In this document: positions 1-12,300 of the stretch, piece by piece | Layout of the letters: each line of letters starts with the position of its first letter | Position numbering within the stretch: position 1 is the stretch's first letter | NCBI RefSeq assembly: GCF_009761395.1 | Contig: NZ_LEKN01000036.1 | Location: 49,069 to 113,068, forward strand | From: Ursidibacter maritimus | GTDB taxonomy: Bacteria; Pseudomonadota; Gammaproteobacteria; Enterobacterales; Pasteurellaceae | Length of the DNA: 64,000 nt | Direction: 5' to 3' | Position numbers and translations under genes: made by a program | Notes under the pieces: generated by a model | Seen by the model: only the letters and a program-made list of their open reading frames with translations | Told to the model about the DNA's origin: nothing | Databases searched by the model: none

Positions 1-337
1 CATCGGCATTAAATTCACGACTTGGCGCGTATTCTTTAGTCGTATGGAATTTTACACCTTTACGCAAATTAAACGTATAAGTTAAGCCATCATCACTAAT
101 AGTCCAACTTTCTGCTAAAGCTGGCTCAATATCTGTTGAACCACGTTTAAACTCAACTAAACGGTTATATACCTGTTGAGAACTTGCATTATATGAGATG
201 CCGTCCATTACTAATGCAGGGCTAAAACCTGTTGGCGAACGGCTAACACAGTTTACGAAAGTTTTATCTGCTGCTTGTGCTACACCTGCAACAAGTAATG
301 TTGCGGCTACTAAAGAAAGTTTACTTGTGAATTTCAT
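1..337 (-). CDS. dppA: Periplasmic dipeptide/heme-type ABC substrate-binding protein (DppA/HbpA family), 5' part only
   Basis: The reverse strand reads a signal peptide (MKFTSKLSLVAATLLVAG..., predicted cleavage after AQA) followed by the N-terminus of an SBP_bac_5 family binding protein, with the family-typical stretches SYNASSQQVYNRLVEF and ALAESWTISDDGLTYTF. The window edge cuts it after about 112 codons. A good Shine-Dalgarno (AGGAGA) precedes the ATG. Family members bind peptides or heme in the periplasm and deliver them to a Dpp-type permease. Unlike H. influenzae HbpA, as I recall it, there is no lipobox cysteine, so a soluble DppA-like protein is the better call. Substrate cannot be told from this fragment. 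Confidence 0.85.
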   Translation of the reverse strand, partial: MKFTSKLSLVAATLLVAGVAQAADKTFVNCVSRSPTGFSPALVMDGISYNASSQQVYNRLVEFKRGSTDIEPALAESWTISDDGLTYTFNLRKGVKFHTTKEYAPSREFNAD

Positions 338-836
338 AATGTCTCCTAAACGACCTTTAAAATTTGACGACAAAATACCGCTTTTATGTCAAAAAGGAAA
401 TAACAAAAGGGATTTTTTTATAACAAAAAAGCATGACGATTTGGTATACTCTAAAATAAATAGAAAAACTATGCCATAATACATAATATTCCCTATAGCA
501 CATTTAGCAAGCCAAGATCGTTTTTTGAGAATTTGTCTGACCTCCTAACACATAATCATAAAGTACCTATTTTTATATAGTCTTTCTTGTTATAACTGCA
601 GTGATATGCTGAAGTAGACTAACACAACAGCTAATATACTTCAGTCCCCTATCTTAAGTATTCCAATAATAAGACAATTTCATCAAGGACAATACTGTAG
701 ACAACTTGAGATCATAACGATCCTGATAAATTCATTTGTTAGATCTTTTTAATTTATTTACCCCTTTGTAAAAAACTTTGAAACGTCGTGCTGAACAAAA
801 TTTTTACAAGAAAATAAGATTTTTATGAAATTGATG
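338..836. other. Intergenic region between divergent dppA and rplU
   Basis: About 500 bp of AT-rich sequence with no credible gene. An imperfect hairpin has arms CTGAAGTA (609-616) and TACTTCAG (637-644) around a 20-nt loop; its role is unknown. The right-hand edge carries the rplU promoter. Confidence 0.6.
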
Positions 837-837
837 C

Positions 838-866
838 TTGCTCTATGATGAGTTTTTGCGTAGAAT
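838..866 (+). promoter_or_regulatory. Sigma-70 promoter of rplU-rpmA
   Basis: TTGCTC (838-843), a 17-bp spacer and TAGAAT (861-866). This predicts a start near 873 and a leader of about 64 nt before rplU. Call rests on sequence match only. Confidence 0.6.
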
Positions 867-893
867 TGCAAACCTATTTTATATGAATTTGAG

Positions 894-920
894 AGTGCCA
901 AACGCAAAGCGAAAGGCACT
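894..920 (+). promoter_or_regulatory. Structured leader hairpin upstream of rplU
   Basis: AGTGCC (894-899) pairs with GGCACT (915-920); inside it CGC (903-905) pairs with GCG (909-911), separated by three AAA tracts in a symmetric AAA-CGC-AAA-GCG-AAA pattern. It lies in the predicted 5' leader, 16 nt before the rplU ATG. Ribosomal protein leaders are often autoregulated; that this one binds L21 is inference. Confidence 0.5.
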
Positions 921-936
921 ATTTAGCGGAGTAAAT

Positions 937-1248
937 ATGTACGCAGTTTTCCAAAGTGGCGGCAAACAACACCGAGTGAGCGAAGGTCAAGTTGTTCGTT
1001 TAGAAAAACTTGAAGTAGCAACTGGTGAGAAAGTTGAGTTCGACTCAGTGTTAATGGTCGTTAACGGTGAAGATGTTAAAATTGGTACCCCAGTTGTTGC
1101 TGGTGGTAAAGTAGTAGCTGAAGTTGTTTCACACGGTCGTGGCGATAAAATTCGTATCGTTAAGTTCCGTCGTCGTAAACACAGCCGTAAACAACAAGGT
1201 CATCGTCAGTGGTTCACAGAAGTGAAAATCACTGGGATTCAAGCATAA
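937..1248 (+). CDS. rplU: 50S ribosomal protein L21
   Basis: A 103-residue protein starting [14 protein letters not shown], the usual L21 N-terminus, with the basic C-terminal segment [14 protein letters not shown] that contacts 23S rRNA. L21 binds domain I of 23S rRNA and sits beside L20. The start at 937 is chosen because GCGGAG lies just upstream and the family begins MYAVF; an upstream in-frame TTG would add 33 unrelated residues. First gene of rplU-rpmA, 20 bp before rpmA, the conserved gammaproteobacterial pair. Confidence 0.97.
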   Translation: MYAVFQSGGKQHRVSEGQVVRLEKLEVATGEKVEFDSVLMVVNGEDVKIGTPVVAGGKVVAEVVSHGRGDKIRIVKFRRRKHSRKQQGHRQWFTEVKITGIQA

Positions 1249-1268
1249 TTTCAGAGGAGATCAAGTAG

Positions 1269-1526
1269 ATGGCAACTAAAAAAGCTGGTGGTTCAACTCG
1301 TAACGGTCGTGATTCTGAAGCTAAGCGCCTTGGTGTTAAACGTTTCGGTGGCGAGTCTGTTTTAGCAGGTAGCATTATCGTTCGTCAACGTGGTACAAAA
1401 TTCCACGCGGGTACAAATGTAGGTATTGGTAAAGACCATACTTTATTTGCAACTGCAGACGGTAAAGTTAAATTTGAAGTTAAAGGCGAAAAAAGCCGTA
1501 AATATGTAAGCATCGTTGCTGAATAA
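1269..1526 (+). CDS. rpmA: 50S ribosomal protein L27
   Basis: 85 residues, full length for L27, beginning [20 protein letters not shown], the flexible N-terminal tail that reaches the peptidyl transferase centre. The conserved core [15 protein letters not shown] is present. Co-transcribed with rplU and followed directly by an intrinsic terminator. AGAGGAGA just upstream supplies the ribosome binding site. Confidence 0.98.
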   Translation: MATKKAGGSTRNGRDSEAKRLGVKRFGGESVLAGSIIVRQRGTKFHAGTNVGIGKDHTLFATADGKVKFEVKGEKSRKYVSIVAE

Positions 1527-1548
1527 TCTTCAAATGAGATTGATGAGA

Positions 1549-1575
1549 ACCTCGCTATATTAGCGGGGTTTTTTA
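1549..1575 (+). terminator. Intrinsic terminator after rpmA
   Basis: Nine-pair stem ACCTCGCTA (1549-1557) with TAGCGGGGT (1561-1569), triloop, then TTTTTT. Confidence 0.85.
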
Positions 1576-1583
1576 TTACGGGG

Positions 1584-2528
1584 ATGAAAGTGAGTCAGCA
1601 ACCTATTCTTGGCTTTTTCTTAGCTCTAACTGCAGCCATAATGTGGAGCATTCTGCCTATCGCATTGCAACCAGTGCTAACTGCAATGAATGCGCACACA
1701 ATAGTGTGGTTTCGCTTTGTTGTAGCAATGTTCGGTGTTTTCTTTATTTTACTTTTTACAAAAAAATTGCCAAAACTGACCGCTTTTACCGCTAAATATC
1801 GTTGGTTTGTATTACTAGGTGTACTGGGGTTAGCTGCAAATTTCTATTTGTATAACCTTTCGCTCAAATATATCCCTGCAACAACTAGCCAAGTACTTAG
1901 CCCTCTTTCATCTTTTTCAATGTTACTAAGCGGCATCTTTTTATTTAAAGAACGCTTGGGTGTTCACCAAAAGTTAGGGTTAAGTTTATTGCTGATTGGC
2001 TTACCGCTCTTTTTTAATGACCGATTTACCGATTTTGCAGAAATGAATAGCTTTTCTCTCGGTGTATTTATCGGTATTGGAGCAAGTTTAATTTGGGTTT
2101 GTTACGGACTTGCACAAAAAATGATGTTGCAACGTTTCAGCTCTCAACAAATTTTATTGGCAATTTACGCAGGTAGTGCATTAGTTTTTACTCCTTTTGC
2201 TAATGCCTCACAAGCACAAAATTTATCGCCCTTTACCTTAGGCTGTCTAATTTTCTGTTGTTTAAATACGATTATTGCTTATGGTTGCTATGCCGAAGCA
2301 TTAAACCGTTGGGAAGTCGCTAAGGTCAGTATGATAATGCCACAAATCCCGATTTTAACAATTTTATTTAGTGAAATAGCCTATTGGCTTGATCCTACTC
2401 ATTTTGCAGAACCTTATTTAAATACACTAAGTTATATTGGTGCAATATTTGTTGTACTTGGTGCCTTATCAGCGGCAGCTGGGCATAAACTGTTTTATCG
2501 CCGCCAGTTAAGGAGAAATTCAGTATGA
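1584..2528 (+). CDS. EamA/DMT-family membrane transporter (YhbE-like)
   Basis: A 314-residue, very hydrophobic protein with about ten predicted membrane helices in two EamA repeats (roughly residues 8-145 and 160-300). Its place between rpmA and obgE matches E. coli yhbE, an inner-membrane drug/metabolite transporter superfamily member of uncertain substrate. The ATG follows the rpmA terminator closely with a weak GGGG Shine-Dalgarno. It overlaps the next gene by ATGA, implying coupled translation. Its neighbour is a clear paralogue (shared LVWFRF-type and KLPKLTAFT motifs), so the two arose by tandem duplication or act as a pair. Confidence 0.85.
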   Translation: MKVSQQPILGFFLALTAAIMWSILPIALQPVLTAMNAHTIVWFRFVVAMFGVFFILLFTKKLPKLTAFTAKYRWFVLLGVLGLAANFYLYNLSLKYIPATTSQVLSPLSSFSMLLSGIFLFKERLGVHQKLGLSLLLIGLPLFFNDRFTDFAEMNSFSLGVFIGIGASLIWVCYGLAQKMMLQRFSSQQILLAIYAGSALVFTPFANASQAQNLSPFTLGCLIFCCLNTIIAYGCYAEALNRWEVAKVSMIMPQIPILTILFSEIAYWLDPTHFAEPYLNTLSYIGAIFVVLGALSAAAGHKLFYRRQLRRNSV

Positions 2529-3445
2529 GCCATAAACCTTTACTCGGTTTTAATCTTGCATTATTAGCCACAGCAACGTGGGGCGGATTACCCATTGCAG
2601 CCCAAAAAGCGATCTCTGTTATTGATGCCCAAACATTAGTTTGGTTTCGTTTTATTGTAGCAGCAGCTGGATTAATATTGATTTTAGGTTTTGCAAAAAA
2701 ATTACCTAAACTTACCGCTTTCACACCTAAAATTTTATTGTTAATTATTTTAGGTGTAATTGGTTTAAGTTTATATTTCTTTGGCTCAAGCTACGCTTTA
2801 CATTTTATTTCACCAACAACTAGCCAAGTTTTATGGCAATTATCCCCTTTTACAATGATGTTATGTAGCGTAGTGATTTTTAAAGAACAATTCGCAGTAC
2901 ATCAAAAAATAGGCTTAGTATTACTGTTAGTTGGGTTAGTAGCATTTTTTAATGATCGACTAGGTGAAATTCTTCAGCTAAATGCTTATGCGATTGGCGT
3001 ATTGATAGGTGCAATTTCTTCAATGGTTTGGGTTGCCTATGGTATTGCACAAAAATTATTATCAGCAAATTTTAATTCACAACAAATTTTGTTGATGATC
3101 TATATTGGGTGTGGTTTGGTAATGACACCTTTTTCCAGCCCAACACAACTAAATGAAATGAACGGCTGGGTGCTAGGCTGTTTTATTTTTTGCTGTTTAA
3201 ATACCTTAATTGCCTATGGAGCTTATGCGGAAGCATTAAATCACTGGCAAGCATCGAAAGTTAGTGTGGTAACGGTGTTAATCCCTATTTTTACGATGCT
3301 ATTTAGCCATTTAGCACATTGGTTATACCCTGATGTTTTTGAACCTCTTGAAATGAATTTATTAAGCTATATTGGCGCAATTATCGTCATTTTTGGAGCA
3401 ATGTACTCAATTATTGGGCAAAAATTGATTAAAAAGAATAAATAA
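2525..3445 (+). CDS. EamA/DMT-family membrane transporter, tandem paralogue
   Basis: 306 residues with the same two-repeat EamA layout as the gene before it and many shared segments (KLPKLTAFT, TTSQVL, AYAEALNHW against CYAEALNRW). The start overlaps the upstream stop (ATGA) and has AGGAG a few bases before it. Substrate unknown; DMT proteins export amino acids, nucleosides or other small metabolites. Conserved context with obgE suggests co-transcription, but an uptake signal and a short gap separate it from obgE. Confidence 0.83.
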   Translation: MSHKPLLGFNLALLATATWGGLPIAAQKAISVIDAQTLVWFRFIVAAAGLILILGFAKKLPKLTAFTPKILLLIILGVIGLSLYFFGSSYALHFISPTTSQVLWQLSPFTMMLCSVVIFKEQFAVHQKIGLVLLLVGLVAFFNDRLGEILQLNAYAIGVLIGAISSMVWVAYGIAQKLLSANFNSQQILLMIYIGCGLVMTPFSSPTQLNEMNGWVLGCFIFCCLNTLIAYGAYAEALNHWQASKVSVVTVLIPIFTMLFSHLAHWLYPDVFEPLEMNLLSYIGAIIVIFGAMYSIIGQKLIKKNK

Positions 3446-3491
3446 GCAGAAGACAAGCGGTTAGATACGACTAATCTTTTGCATTCTGTAA

Positions 3492-4679
<1,188 letters not shown>

Positions 4680-4693
4680 GTATTTTCAAGGTG

Positions 4694-4750
4694 CAATGGA
4701 CAAAATGGTTACTAATAATATTTTTGTTATGTTATTGGTAACTTTTTTAT
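4694..4750 (+). terminator. Terminator of obgE; copy A of a dispersed palindromic repeat
   Basis: GTTACTAATAA (4708-4718) pairs with TTATTGGTAAC (4732-4742) and is followed by TTTTTT. It is preceded by TGGACAAAAT, as are two other copies of this element at 13779 and 39039. Confidence 0.7.
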
Positions 4751-4839
4751 CTAAAAAATTGAGTATGAAGGGATGCTGATTGTTTTTGGTAATTCTGATG
4801 GATTTACTGTAATGTAATCGAGAGAATAACTGTCTTTAA

Positions 4840-4868
4840 TTGACAAAAAATCATCTATTGACTATAAT
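4840..4868 (+). promoter_or_regulatory. Perfect consensus sigma-70 promoter of rpoBC
   Basis: TTGACA (4840-4845), exactly 17 bp, TATAAT (4863-4868). This predicts transcription from about 4875 and a leader of about 300 nt before rpoB. Confidence 0.85.
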
Positions 4869-4874
4869 TCTTTC

Positions 4875-5176
4875 TCTTAATTTTGTGCGATTCTTGGCTG
4901 GTGGAATTTCCATCAGCCATTTTGTGCTTTAAAAAATCAAACAGATTTGTGTCGTTTTTTCTGTTTGATGTGATTCCAAGCGGTATGTTTTTTGCAAAAA
5001 TTTGCAATTACCCAACCGCTTTCCGCCTAATCAAACGCCAGAGCGGTAGTGATTTTTGACCCCTGTTCCCTGATTAGAAAACGACATCTCGTATCCTTTT
5101 TTAATGCCACTTCCTGCCTTTGTTAAGGCGGTTTGTGAACTCAATAACCAAAATAAAAATCAGAGGCTATCTAACA
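4875..5176 (+). promoter_or_regulatory. Long structured leader of rpoB
   Basis: Four inverted repeats occur in the predicted untranslated leader: TGGCTG..CAGCCA (4895-4919, 11 pairs, then a T-rich run, attenuator-like); ATCAAACAGA (4936-4945) with TCTGTTTGAT (4960-4969); an uptake-signal pair AAGCGGT (4978-4984) with ACCGCTT (5015-5021); and CTAATCA (5027-5033) with TGATTAG (5071-5077). In E. coli the rplL-rpoB spacer holds an attenuator and an RNase III site; a comparable role here is inference. Confidence 0.55.
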
Positions 5177-8100
5177 ATGGCATACTCATATTCCGAGAAA
5201 AAGCGTATCCGTAAGAGCTTTGGCAAACGTCCACAAGTTCTGAACGTACCTTATCTATTAACTATTCAGCTTGATTCTTTCGATAAATTTATCCAAAGAG
5301 ATCCTGAAGGACAGCAAGGTTTAGAAGCGGCATTCCGTTCAGTCTTCCCTATTGTAAGTAACAATGGTGCGACTGAATTACAATACGTTTCTTACGAACT
5401 TGGCGAGCCAGTATTTGATGTGCGTGAGTGCCAAATTCGTGGTACAACCTATGCTGCACCATTACGCGTAAAACTTCGTCTTGTTAGCTTTGATCGTGAA
5501 GCTGCCGCAGGTACGGTAAAAGATATTAAAGAACAAAGCGTGTATATGGGCGAAATCCCTTTAATGACCGATAACGGAACCTTTGTTATCAATGGTACTG
5601 AGCGTGTTATCGTTTCACAATTACACCGTAGCCCAGGCGTTTTCTTTGATTCTGACAAAGGTAAAACACACGCATCTGGTAAGGTGTTATATAACGCACG
5701 CATCATTCCTTATCGTGGTTCTTGGTTAGATTTTGAATTTGACCCGAAAGACAATTTATACGCACGTATCGACCGTCGCCGTAAATTACCAGCGACAATC
5801 ATTCTGCGTGCATTAGGTTACACAACCGAAGAAATCTTAGACTTATTCTTTGATAAAATCGTCTTTGATATTGTCGATAACAAATTATTGATGACCCTTG
5901 TGCCAGAGCGTCTGCGTGGCGAAACAGCGGCGTTTGATATTGAAGCTAATGGCAAAGTTTATGTAGAAAATGGTCGCCGTATTACTGCTCGTCATATCAA
6001 AGCATTAGAGAAAGATAATATTACTCAAATCGAAGTACCAACCGAGTACATCGTAGGTCGTGTTACATCAAAAGATTACATTGACCTTTCAACAGGTGAA
6101 GTGGTTTGCCCAGCAAATAGCGAAATCAGCCTTGAAATGTTAGCAAAATTAGCACAAGCAGGTTATAACCAACTTGAAGTGCTATTTACTAACGATCTTG
6201 ATCACGGTGCTTATATTTCTGAAACATTACGCGTCGATCCAACTTACGATCGTTTAAGTGCATTAGTTGAAATCTATCGTATGATGCGTCCAGGTGAGCC
6301 ACCAACGAAAGAAGCTGCTGAAGGCTTATTTGACAATATGTTCTTCTCAACTGACCGCTATGATCTTTCTGCGGTAGGTCGAATGAAGTTCAACCGCTCT
6401 TTAGATATTCCTGAAGGTGTGGGTACTGGTATTTTAAGCAACGATGACATCATCGGCGTGATGAAAAAACTGATCGATATTCGTAATGGTCGTGGTGAAG
6501 TTGATGATATTGACCACCTAGGTAACCGTCGTATTCGTTCAGTCGGTGAAATGGCTGAAAACCAATTCCGTATCGGTTTAGTGCGTGTAGAACGTGCGGT
6601 GCGTGAGCGTCTTTCATTAGGCGATTTAGATGGTGTAACACCACAAGATTTAATTAACGCTAAACCAATTTCTGCGGCAGTAAAAGAGTTCTTTGGTTCT
6701 TCACAGCTTTCGCAATTTATGGACCAAAACAACCCGCTTTCAGAAGTTACACATAAACGCCGTATTTCTGCGTTAGGTCCAGGCGGTTTAACTCGTGAAC
6801 GTGCAGGTTTTGAAGTGCGTGACGTACACGCAACTCACTATGGTCGTGTGTGTCCGATTGAAACCCCTGAAGGCCCAAACATCGGTTTGATCAACTCACT
6901 CTCTGTTTATGCTCGTACCAACGACTACGGCTTCTTAGAAACGCCATATCGTAAAGTGGTTGATGGTCAAGTAACCGAAGAGATTGAATACCTTTCTGCA
7001 ATTGAAGAAGGTAACTATGTTATCGCACAGGCGAACTCTAACTTAGATGAAGATTTCCGCTTTACAGATACCTATGTAACTTGTCGTGGTGAACACGGTG
7101 AGTCTGGTTTATACCGTCCAGAAGAGATTCATTATATGGACGTTTCTACACAGCAAGTGGTATCGGTTGCGGCAGCGTTAATTCCATTCCTTGAGCACGA
7201 CGATGCGAACCGTGCGTTAATGGGTGCGAACATGCAACGTCAAGCAGTTCCAACATTACGTGCGGATAAACCATTAGTAGGTACAGGCATTGAGAAATCC
7301 GTAGCACTTGACTCAGGTGTTGCAGTTGTTGCAAAACGTGGCGGTACAATCCAATATGTTGATGCATCACGTATCGTTGTTAAAGTTAATGAAGATGAAA
7401 CTGTTGCAGGTGAAGCAGGTATTGATATTTATAACTTAATTAAATATACCCGCTCGAACCAAAATACCTGTATCAACCAAATCCCTTGTGTGAAATTAGG
7501 TGAGCCAGTTGAACGTGGTGAAATTTTAGCAGACGGTCCATCAACAGATTTAGGTGAGCTTGCATTAGGTCAAAACATTCGAGTGGCATTTATGCCTTGG
7601 AATGGTTATAACTTCGAAGACTCAATGTTAGTTTCCGAACGCGTGGTTCAAGAAGATCGTTTCACAACAATTCACATTCAAGAACTTTCTTGTGTGGCTC
7701 GTGATACTAAATTGGGTGCAGAAGAGATCACTGCAGATATTCCAAACGTAGGTGAGTCAGCACTAAGCAAACTAGATGAATCTGGTATCGTCTATATCGG
7801 TGCAGAAGTGAAAGGTGGCGACATTTTAGTGGGTAAAGTAACCCCTAAAGGTGAAACGCAATTAACACCGGAAGAAAAATTACTTCGTGCAATCTTTGGT
7901 GAAAAAGCATCAGATGTAAAAGACTCATCATTACGTGTACCAAATGGTACGTCAGGTACAGTTATTGATGTTCAAGTTTTCACTCGTGATGGCGTAGAGA
8001 AAGATAAACGAGCTAAAGATATTGAAGAAATTCAATTGCGTGAAGCGAAAAAAGATTTAACTGAAGAGTTAGAAATTTTAGAAGCGGGTTTATTCACTCG

Positions 8101-9205
8101 TGTGCGTAACTTACTCATCGAAGGTGGTGTTTCTGAAGCAACATTAGATAAAGTTGCTCGTGAAAAATGGTTAGAGCAAACGTTAGATGACGAAGCAAAA
8201 CAAAATCAGCTTGAACAGTTAGCGGAGCAACACGAAGAATTACGCAAAGAGTTTGAACGTAAACTTGAGATCAAACGTAATAAGATCATTCAAGGGGATG
8301 ATTTAGCACCTGGCGTATTAAAAGTAGTGAAAGTATATCTTGCAGTAAAACGCCAAATCCAGCCTGGAGATAAAATGGCGGGTCGTCACGGTAACAAAGG
8401 GGTTATCTCAAAAATTAACCCAGTTGAAGATATGCCGTACGATGAAAATGGTCAGCCAGTTGAGATCGTATTAAACCCATTAGGTGTTCCATCTCGTATG
8501 AACATCGGTCAGATCTTAGAAACTCACTTAGGTTTAGCGGCTCGTGGTATCGGTGATCAAATCAATGCAATGATTAAACAGCAACAATCTGTGGCGAAAT
8601 TGCGTGAATATATGCAAAAAGCATACGATTTAGGTCACGGTTCACAAGTGGTTGATTTAAGCAAATTTACTGATGAAGAAGTAATGACACTTGCGCAAAA
8701 CTTACGTAAAGGTTTACCGCTTGCAACACCAGTATTTGACGGTGCTCACGAAAGTGAAATCAAAGGGTTATTAGAGCTTGGCGGTTTACCGACATCAGGT
8801 CAAATTACACTTTATGATGGTCGTACAGGTGAGAAATTCGAGCGTCCAGTAACCGTAGGTTATATGTATATGCTCAAATTGAACCACTTAGTTGATGACA
8901 AAATGCATGCTCGTTCAACAGGTTCTTATAGTCTTGTTACTCAACAACCACTTGGTGGTAAAGCACAGTTCGGTGGTCAGCGTTTCGGTGAGATGGAGGT
9001 TTGGGCATTAGAAGCGTATGGTGCAGCTTACACCTTACAAGAAATGCTCACAGTTAAATCCGATGACGTGAATGGTCGTACGAAGATGTATAAAAACATC
9101 GTGGACGGTACACACTATATGGAACCAGGAATGCCAGAATCTTTCAACGTAATTACGAAAGAGATTCGTGCATTAGCGATTGATATGGAGTTGGACGAAG
9201 CGTAA
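5177..9205 (+). CDS. rpoB: RNA polymerase beta subunit
   Basis: 1342 residues from the ATG at 5177 ([18 protein letters not shown]), the same length as I recall for E. coli RpoB. An upstream in-frame start at 5120 would add 19 non-conserved residues, while 5177 has AGAGG upstream. All signature regions are readable: the rifampicin region with [18 protein letters not shown], the [16 protein letters not shown] block, the [13 protein letters not shown] segment, and the C-terminal clamp [24 protein letters not shown]. The rifampicin region shows the usual wild-type residues. First gene of rpoBC; rplJL is not adjacent. Confidence 0.99.
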   Translation: MAYSYSEKKRIRKSFGKRPQVLNVPYLLTIQLDSFDKFIQRDPEGQQGLEAAFRSVFPIVSNNGATELQYVSYELGEPVFDVRECQIRGTTYAAPLRVKLRLVSFDREAAAGTVKDIKEQSVYMGEIPLMTDNGTFVINGTERVIVSQLHRSPGVFFDSDKGKTHASGKVLYNARIIPYRGSWLDFEFDPKDNLYARIDRRRKLPATIILRALGYTTEEILDLFFDKIVFDIVDNKLLMTLVPERLRGETAAFDIEANGKVYVENGRRITARHIKALEKDNITQIEVPTEYIVGRVTSKDYIDLSTGEVVCPANSEISLEMLAKLAQAGYNQLEVLFTNDLDHGAYISETLRVDPTYDRLSALVEIYRMMRPGEPPTKEAAEGLFDNMFFSTDRYDLSAVGRMKFNRSLDIPEGVGTGILSNDDIIGVMKKLIDIRNGRGEVDDIDHLGNRRIRSVGEMAENQFRIGLVRVERAVRERLSLGDLDGVTPQDLINAKPISAAVKEFFGSSQLSQFMDQNNPLSEVTHKRRISALGPGGLTRERAGFEVRDVHATHYGRVCPIETPEGPNIGLINSLSVYARTNDYGFLETPYRKVVDGQVTEEIEYLSAIEEGNYVIAQANSNLDEDFRFTDTYVTCRGEHGESGLYRPEEIHYMDVSTQQVVSVAAALIPFLEHDDANRALMGANMQRQAVPTLRADKPLVGTGIEKSVALDSGVAVVAKRGGTIQYVDASRIVVKVNEDETVAGEAGIDIYNLIKYTRSNQNTCINQIPCVKLGEPVERGEILADGPSTDLGELALGQNIRVAFMPWNGYNFEDSMLVSERVVQEDRFTTIHIQELSCVARDTKLGAEEITADIPNVGESALSKLDESGIVYIGAEVKGGDILVGKVTPKGETQLTPEEKLLRAIFGEKASDVKDSSLRVPNGTSGTVIDVQVFTRDGVEKDKRAKDIEEIQLREAKKDLTEELEILEAGLFTRVRNLLIEGGVSEATLDKVAREKWLEQTLDDEAKQNQLEQLAEQHEELRKEFERKLEIKRNKIIQGDDLAPGVLKVVKVYLAVKRQIQPGDKMAGRHGNKGVISKINPVEDMPYDENGQPVEIVLNPLGVPSRMNIGQILETHLGLAARGIGDQINAMIKQQQSVAKLREYMQKAYDLGHGSQVVDLSKFTDEEVMTLAQNLRKGLPLATPVFDGAHESEIKGLLELGGLPTSGQITLYDGRTGEKFERPVTVGYMYMLKLNHLVDDKMHARSTGSYSLVTQQPLGGKAQFGGQRFGEMEVWALEAYGAAYTLQEMLTVKSDDVNGRTKMYKNIVDGTHYMEPGMPESFNVITKEIRALAIDMELDEA

Positions 9206-9254
9206 GAGCGAAAATTGGTATGGATACACACAGTATATCCCTACGTTCGTTCGA

Positions 9255-9302
9255 ACAAGCGGTCAGATTTTCGCAAAAAATTTGCAAGAAATGACCGCTT
9301 AC
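9255..9302 (+). repeat. Inverted pair of DNA uptake signals between rpoB and rpoC
   Basis: ACAAGCGGTCA (9255-9265) faces TGACCGCTTAC (9292-9302), forming a nine-pair stem with a TTTGCAA-bearing loop. Lacks a clean T-run, and rpoC must be transcribed through it. Confidence 0.7.
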
Positions 9303-9384
9303 AACCAAAGATTTTCAGTTGAAATGGCTCTCTATTTTAAGTTAGCCATTTCAAGAACAAAAACCTCAAATCAGGGGCAAAAAC

Positions 9385-12300
9385 GTGAAAGACTTAGTTA
9401 AGTTTTTAAAAGCACAATCAAAATCAAGTGATGATTTTGATGTAATTAAAATTGGTTTAGCATCACCAGATAAGATCCGTTCTTGGTCTTTCGGTGAGGT
9501 AAAAAAACCTGAAACCATCAACTATCGTACCTTTAAGCCAGAGCGTGATGGTCTTTTCTGTGCACGTATTTTCGGACCAGTAAAAGATTACGAATGTCTT
9601 TGTGGTAAATATAAACGTTTAAAACATCGTGGTGTAATTTGTGAAAAATGTGGTGTTGAAGTAACGCAAACTAAAGTTCGTCGTGACCGTATGGGGCACA
9701 TCGAATTAGCTTGTCCTGTTGCACACATTTGGTTCTTAAAATCATTACCGTCCCGTATCGGTTTGATTTTAGATATGCCACTGCGTGATATTGAACGTGT
9801 GCTTTATTTTGAAAGCTATGTAGTTATCGAACCAGGTATGACTGATTTAGAAAAAAATCAGTTATTAACCGAAGAACAATTCTTAGATGCTGAAGAGCGT
9901 TGGGGCGATGAGTTTGATGCCAAAATGGGTGCGGAAGGTATTCAAGCCCTATTAAAAGATTTAGATTTAGAGCATCAATGTGAATTATTACGTGAAGAAT
10001 TACAAGAAACTAACTCTGAAACTAAACGTAAAAAAATTACTAAACGCTTAAAACTGTTAGAAGCATTTATTCAATCAGGTAATAAACCTGAATGGATGGT
10101 AATGACAGTATTGCCTGTTCTTCCACCAGATTTACGTCCATTAGTTCCACTTGATGGTGGTCGTTTTGCAACATCAGACTTAAACGATTTATATCGCCGA
10201 GTTATTAACCGTAATAACCGTTTAAAACGTTTATTAGATTTAGTTGCACCAGACATTATTGTGCGTAACGAAAAACGTATGTTACAAGAGTCTGTGGATG
10301 CGTTATTAGATAATGGTCGTCGTGGTCGTGCAATCACTGGCTCTAACAAACGTCCATTAAAATCGCTTGCCGATATGATCAAAGGTAAACAAGGTCGTTT
10401 CCGTCAGAACTTATTGGGTAAACGCGTAGATTATTCTGGTCGTTCTGTAATTACCGTAGGTCCATACTTACGTTTACACCAATGTGGTTTACCGAAAAAA
10501 ATGGCGTTGGAATTATTCCGTCCATTTATTTATTCAAAATTAGAAAGCCGTGGTATCGCATCAACTATTAAAGCTGCGAAGAAAATGGTAGAGCGTGAAG
10601 ATCCAATTGTATGGGATATTCTTGCTGAAGTTATTCGTGAACACCCGATTCTTCTTAACCGTGCACCAACACTTCACCGTTTAGGTATTCAAGCGTTTGA
10701 GCCGTTATTGATTGAAGGTAAAGCGATCCAGTTACACCCACTTGTTTGTGCGGCGTTCAACGCGGACTTCGATGGTGACCAAATGGCGGTTCACGTGCCA
10801 TTAACATTAGAAGCTCAACTTGAAGCTCGTGCGTTAATGATGTCAACGAATAACGTACTTTCTCCAGCGAATGGTGATCCAATTATCGTTCCGTCTCAAG
10901 ACGTTGTTTTAGGCTTGTACTATATGACGCGTGAGAAAGTAAACGGTAAAGGTGAAGGAATGTATTTCTTAGACCCACGTGAAGCAGAAAAAGCTTATCG
11001 TACAGGGCAAGCAGAGTTACATTCTCGCGTAAAAGTTCGTGTAACAGAATATGAGAAAAATGAAGCAGGAGAATTTGTTGCTTCAACCAATTTAGTGGAA
11101 ACTACAATCGGTCGTTCAATTTTATGGATGATCGCACCAAAAGGTATGCCATTTAAATTATTCAACCAAACCTTAGGTAAGAAAGCGATTTCTAAATTGA
11201 TTAACGAAAGCTACCGCCGTTTAGGTTTGAAAGAGTCTGTTGTATTTGCTGACCAAATTATGTACACAGGTTTTGCCTACGCCGCTCGTTCAGGTTCTTC
11301 TGTTGGTATTGATGATATGGTTATTCCAGAACAAAAATATAGCATTATTTCAGCGGCAGAAGCAGAAGTAGCAGAGATCCAAGAACAGTTTAACTCAGGT
11401 CTTGTAACAGCAGGCGAGCGTTATAATAAAGTAATCGATATTTGGGCTGCAGCAAACGAACGCGTTGCGAAAGCGATGATGGAAAACTTATCAACGGAAG
11501 AAGTACTTAACCGTGAAGGTAATCCAGAAAAACAAGCATCATTCAACAGTATCTTTATGATGGCGGATTCAGGTGCTCGTGGTTCTGCGGCACAGATTCG
11601 TCAGTTAGCAGGTATGCGTGGATTGATGGCTCGTCCAGATGGCTCGATCATCGAAACGCCAATTACGGCAAACTTCCGTGAAGGTCTGAACGTTCTTCAG
11701 TACTTTATTTCAACCCACGGTGCACGTAAAGGTTTGGCGGATACTGCGTTAAAAACAGCGAACTCAGGTTACTTAACCCGTCGTTTAGTTGATGTGGCAC
11801 AAGACTTAGTTATCATTGAAGATGACTGTGACACCCACGAAGGTATCGTAATGACCCCACTTATCGAAGGTGGCGATGTTAAAGAACCATTGCGTGAGCG
11901 TGTGTTAGGACGTGTGGCAGCAGAAGATGTATTAAAACCAGGTACAGATGAAGTATTGATTCCACGTAACACCTTAATTGATGAAAAATGGTGTGATGTG
12001 ATTGATGCAGAATCAGTTGATGTGATTAAAGTTCGTTCAGTTGTAACCTGTAACACAGACTTCGGTGTTTGTGCGAAATGTTATGGACGTGACTTAGCGC
12101 GTGGTCACTTGATTAACCAAGGTGAAGCAGTTGGTGTTATTGCTGCTCAATCAATCGGTGAACCAGGTACACAGTTAACGATGCGTACGTTCCATATCGG
12201 TGGTGCGGCATCTGCGGCAGCAAAAGAGTCAAGCATTCAAGTTAAAAATGCAGGTACTTTAAAATTAGCTAATGCAAAATTTGTTACTAATAAAGATGGC

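Noticed and set aside
838..936. Upstream TTG start for rplU adding 33 residues
   Set aside because: Overlaps the promoter and leader hairpin, and L21 proteins begin MYAVF at 937.
5120..5176. Upstream start for rpoB
   Set aside because: Adds 19 residues not found in RpoB; 5177 gives the exact family length.
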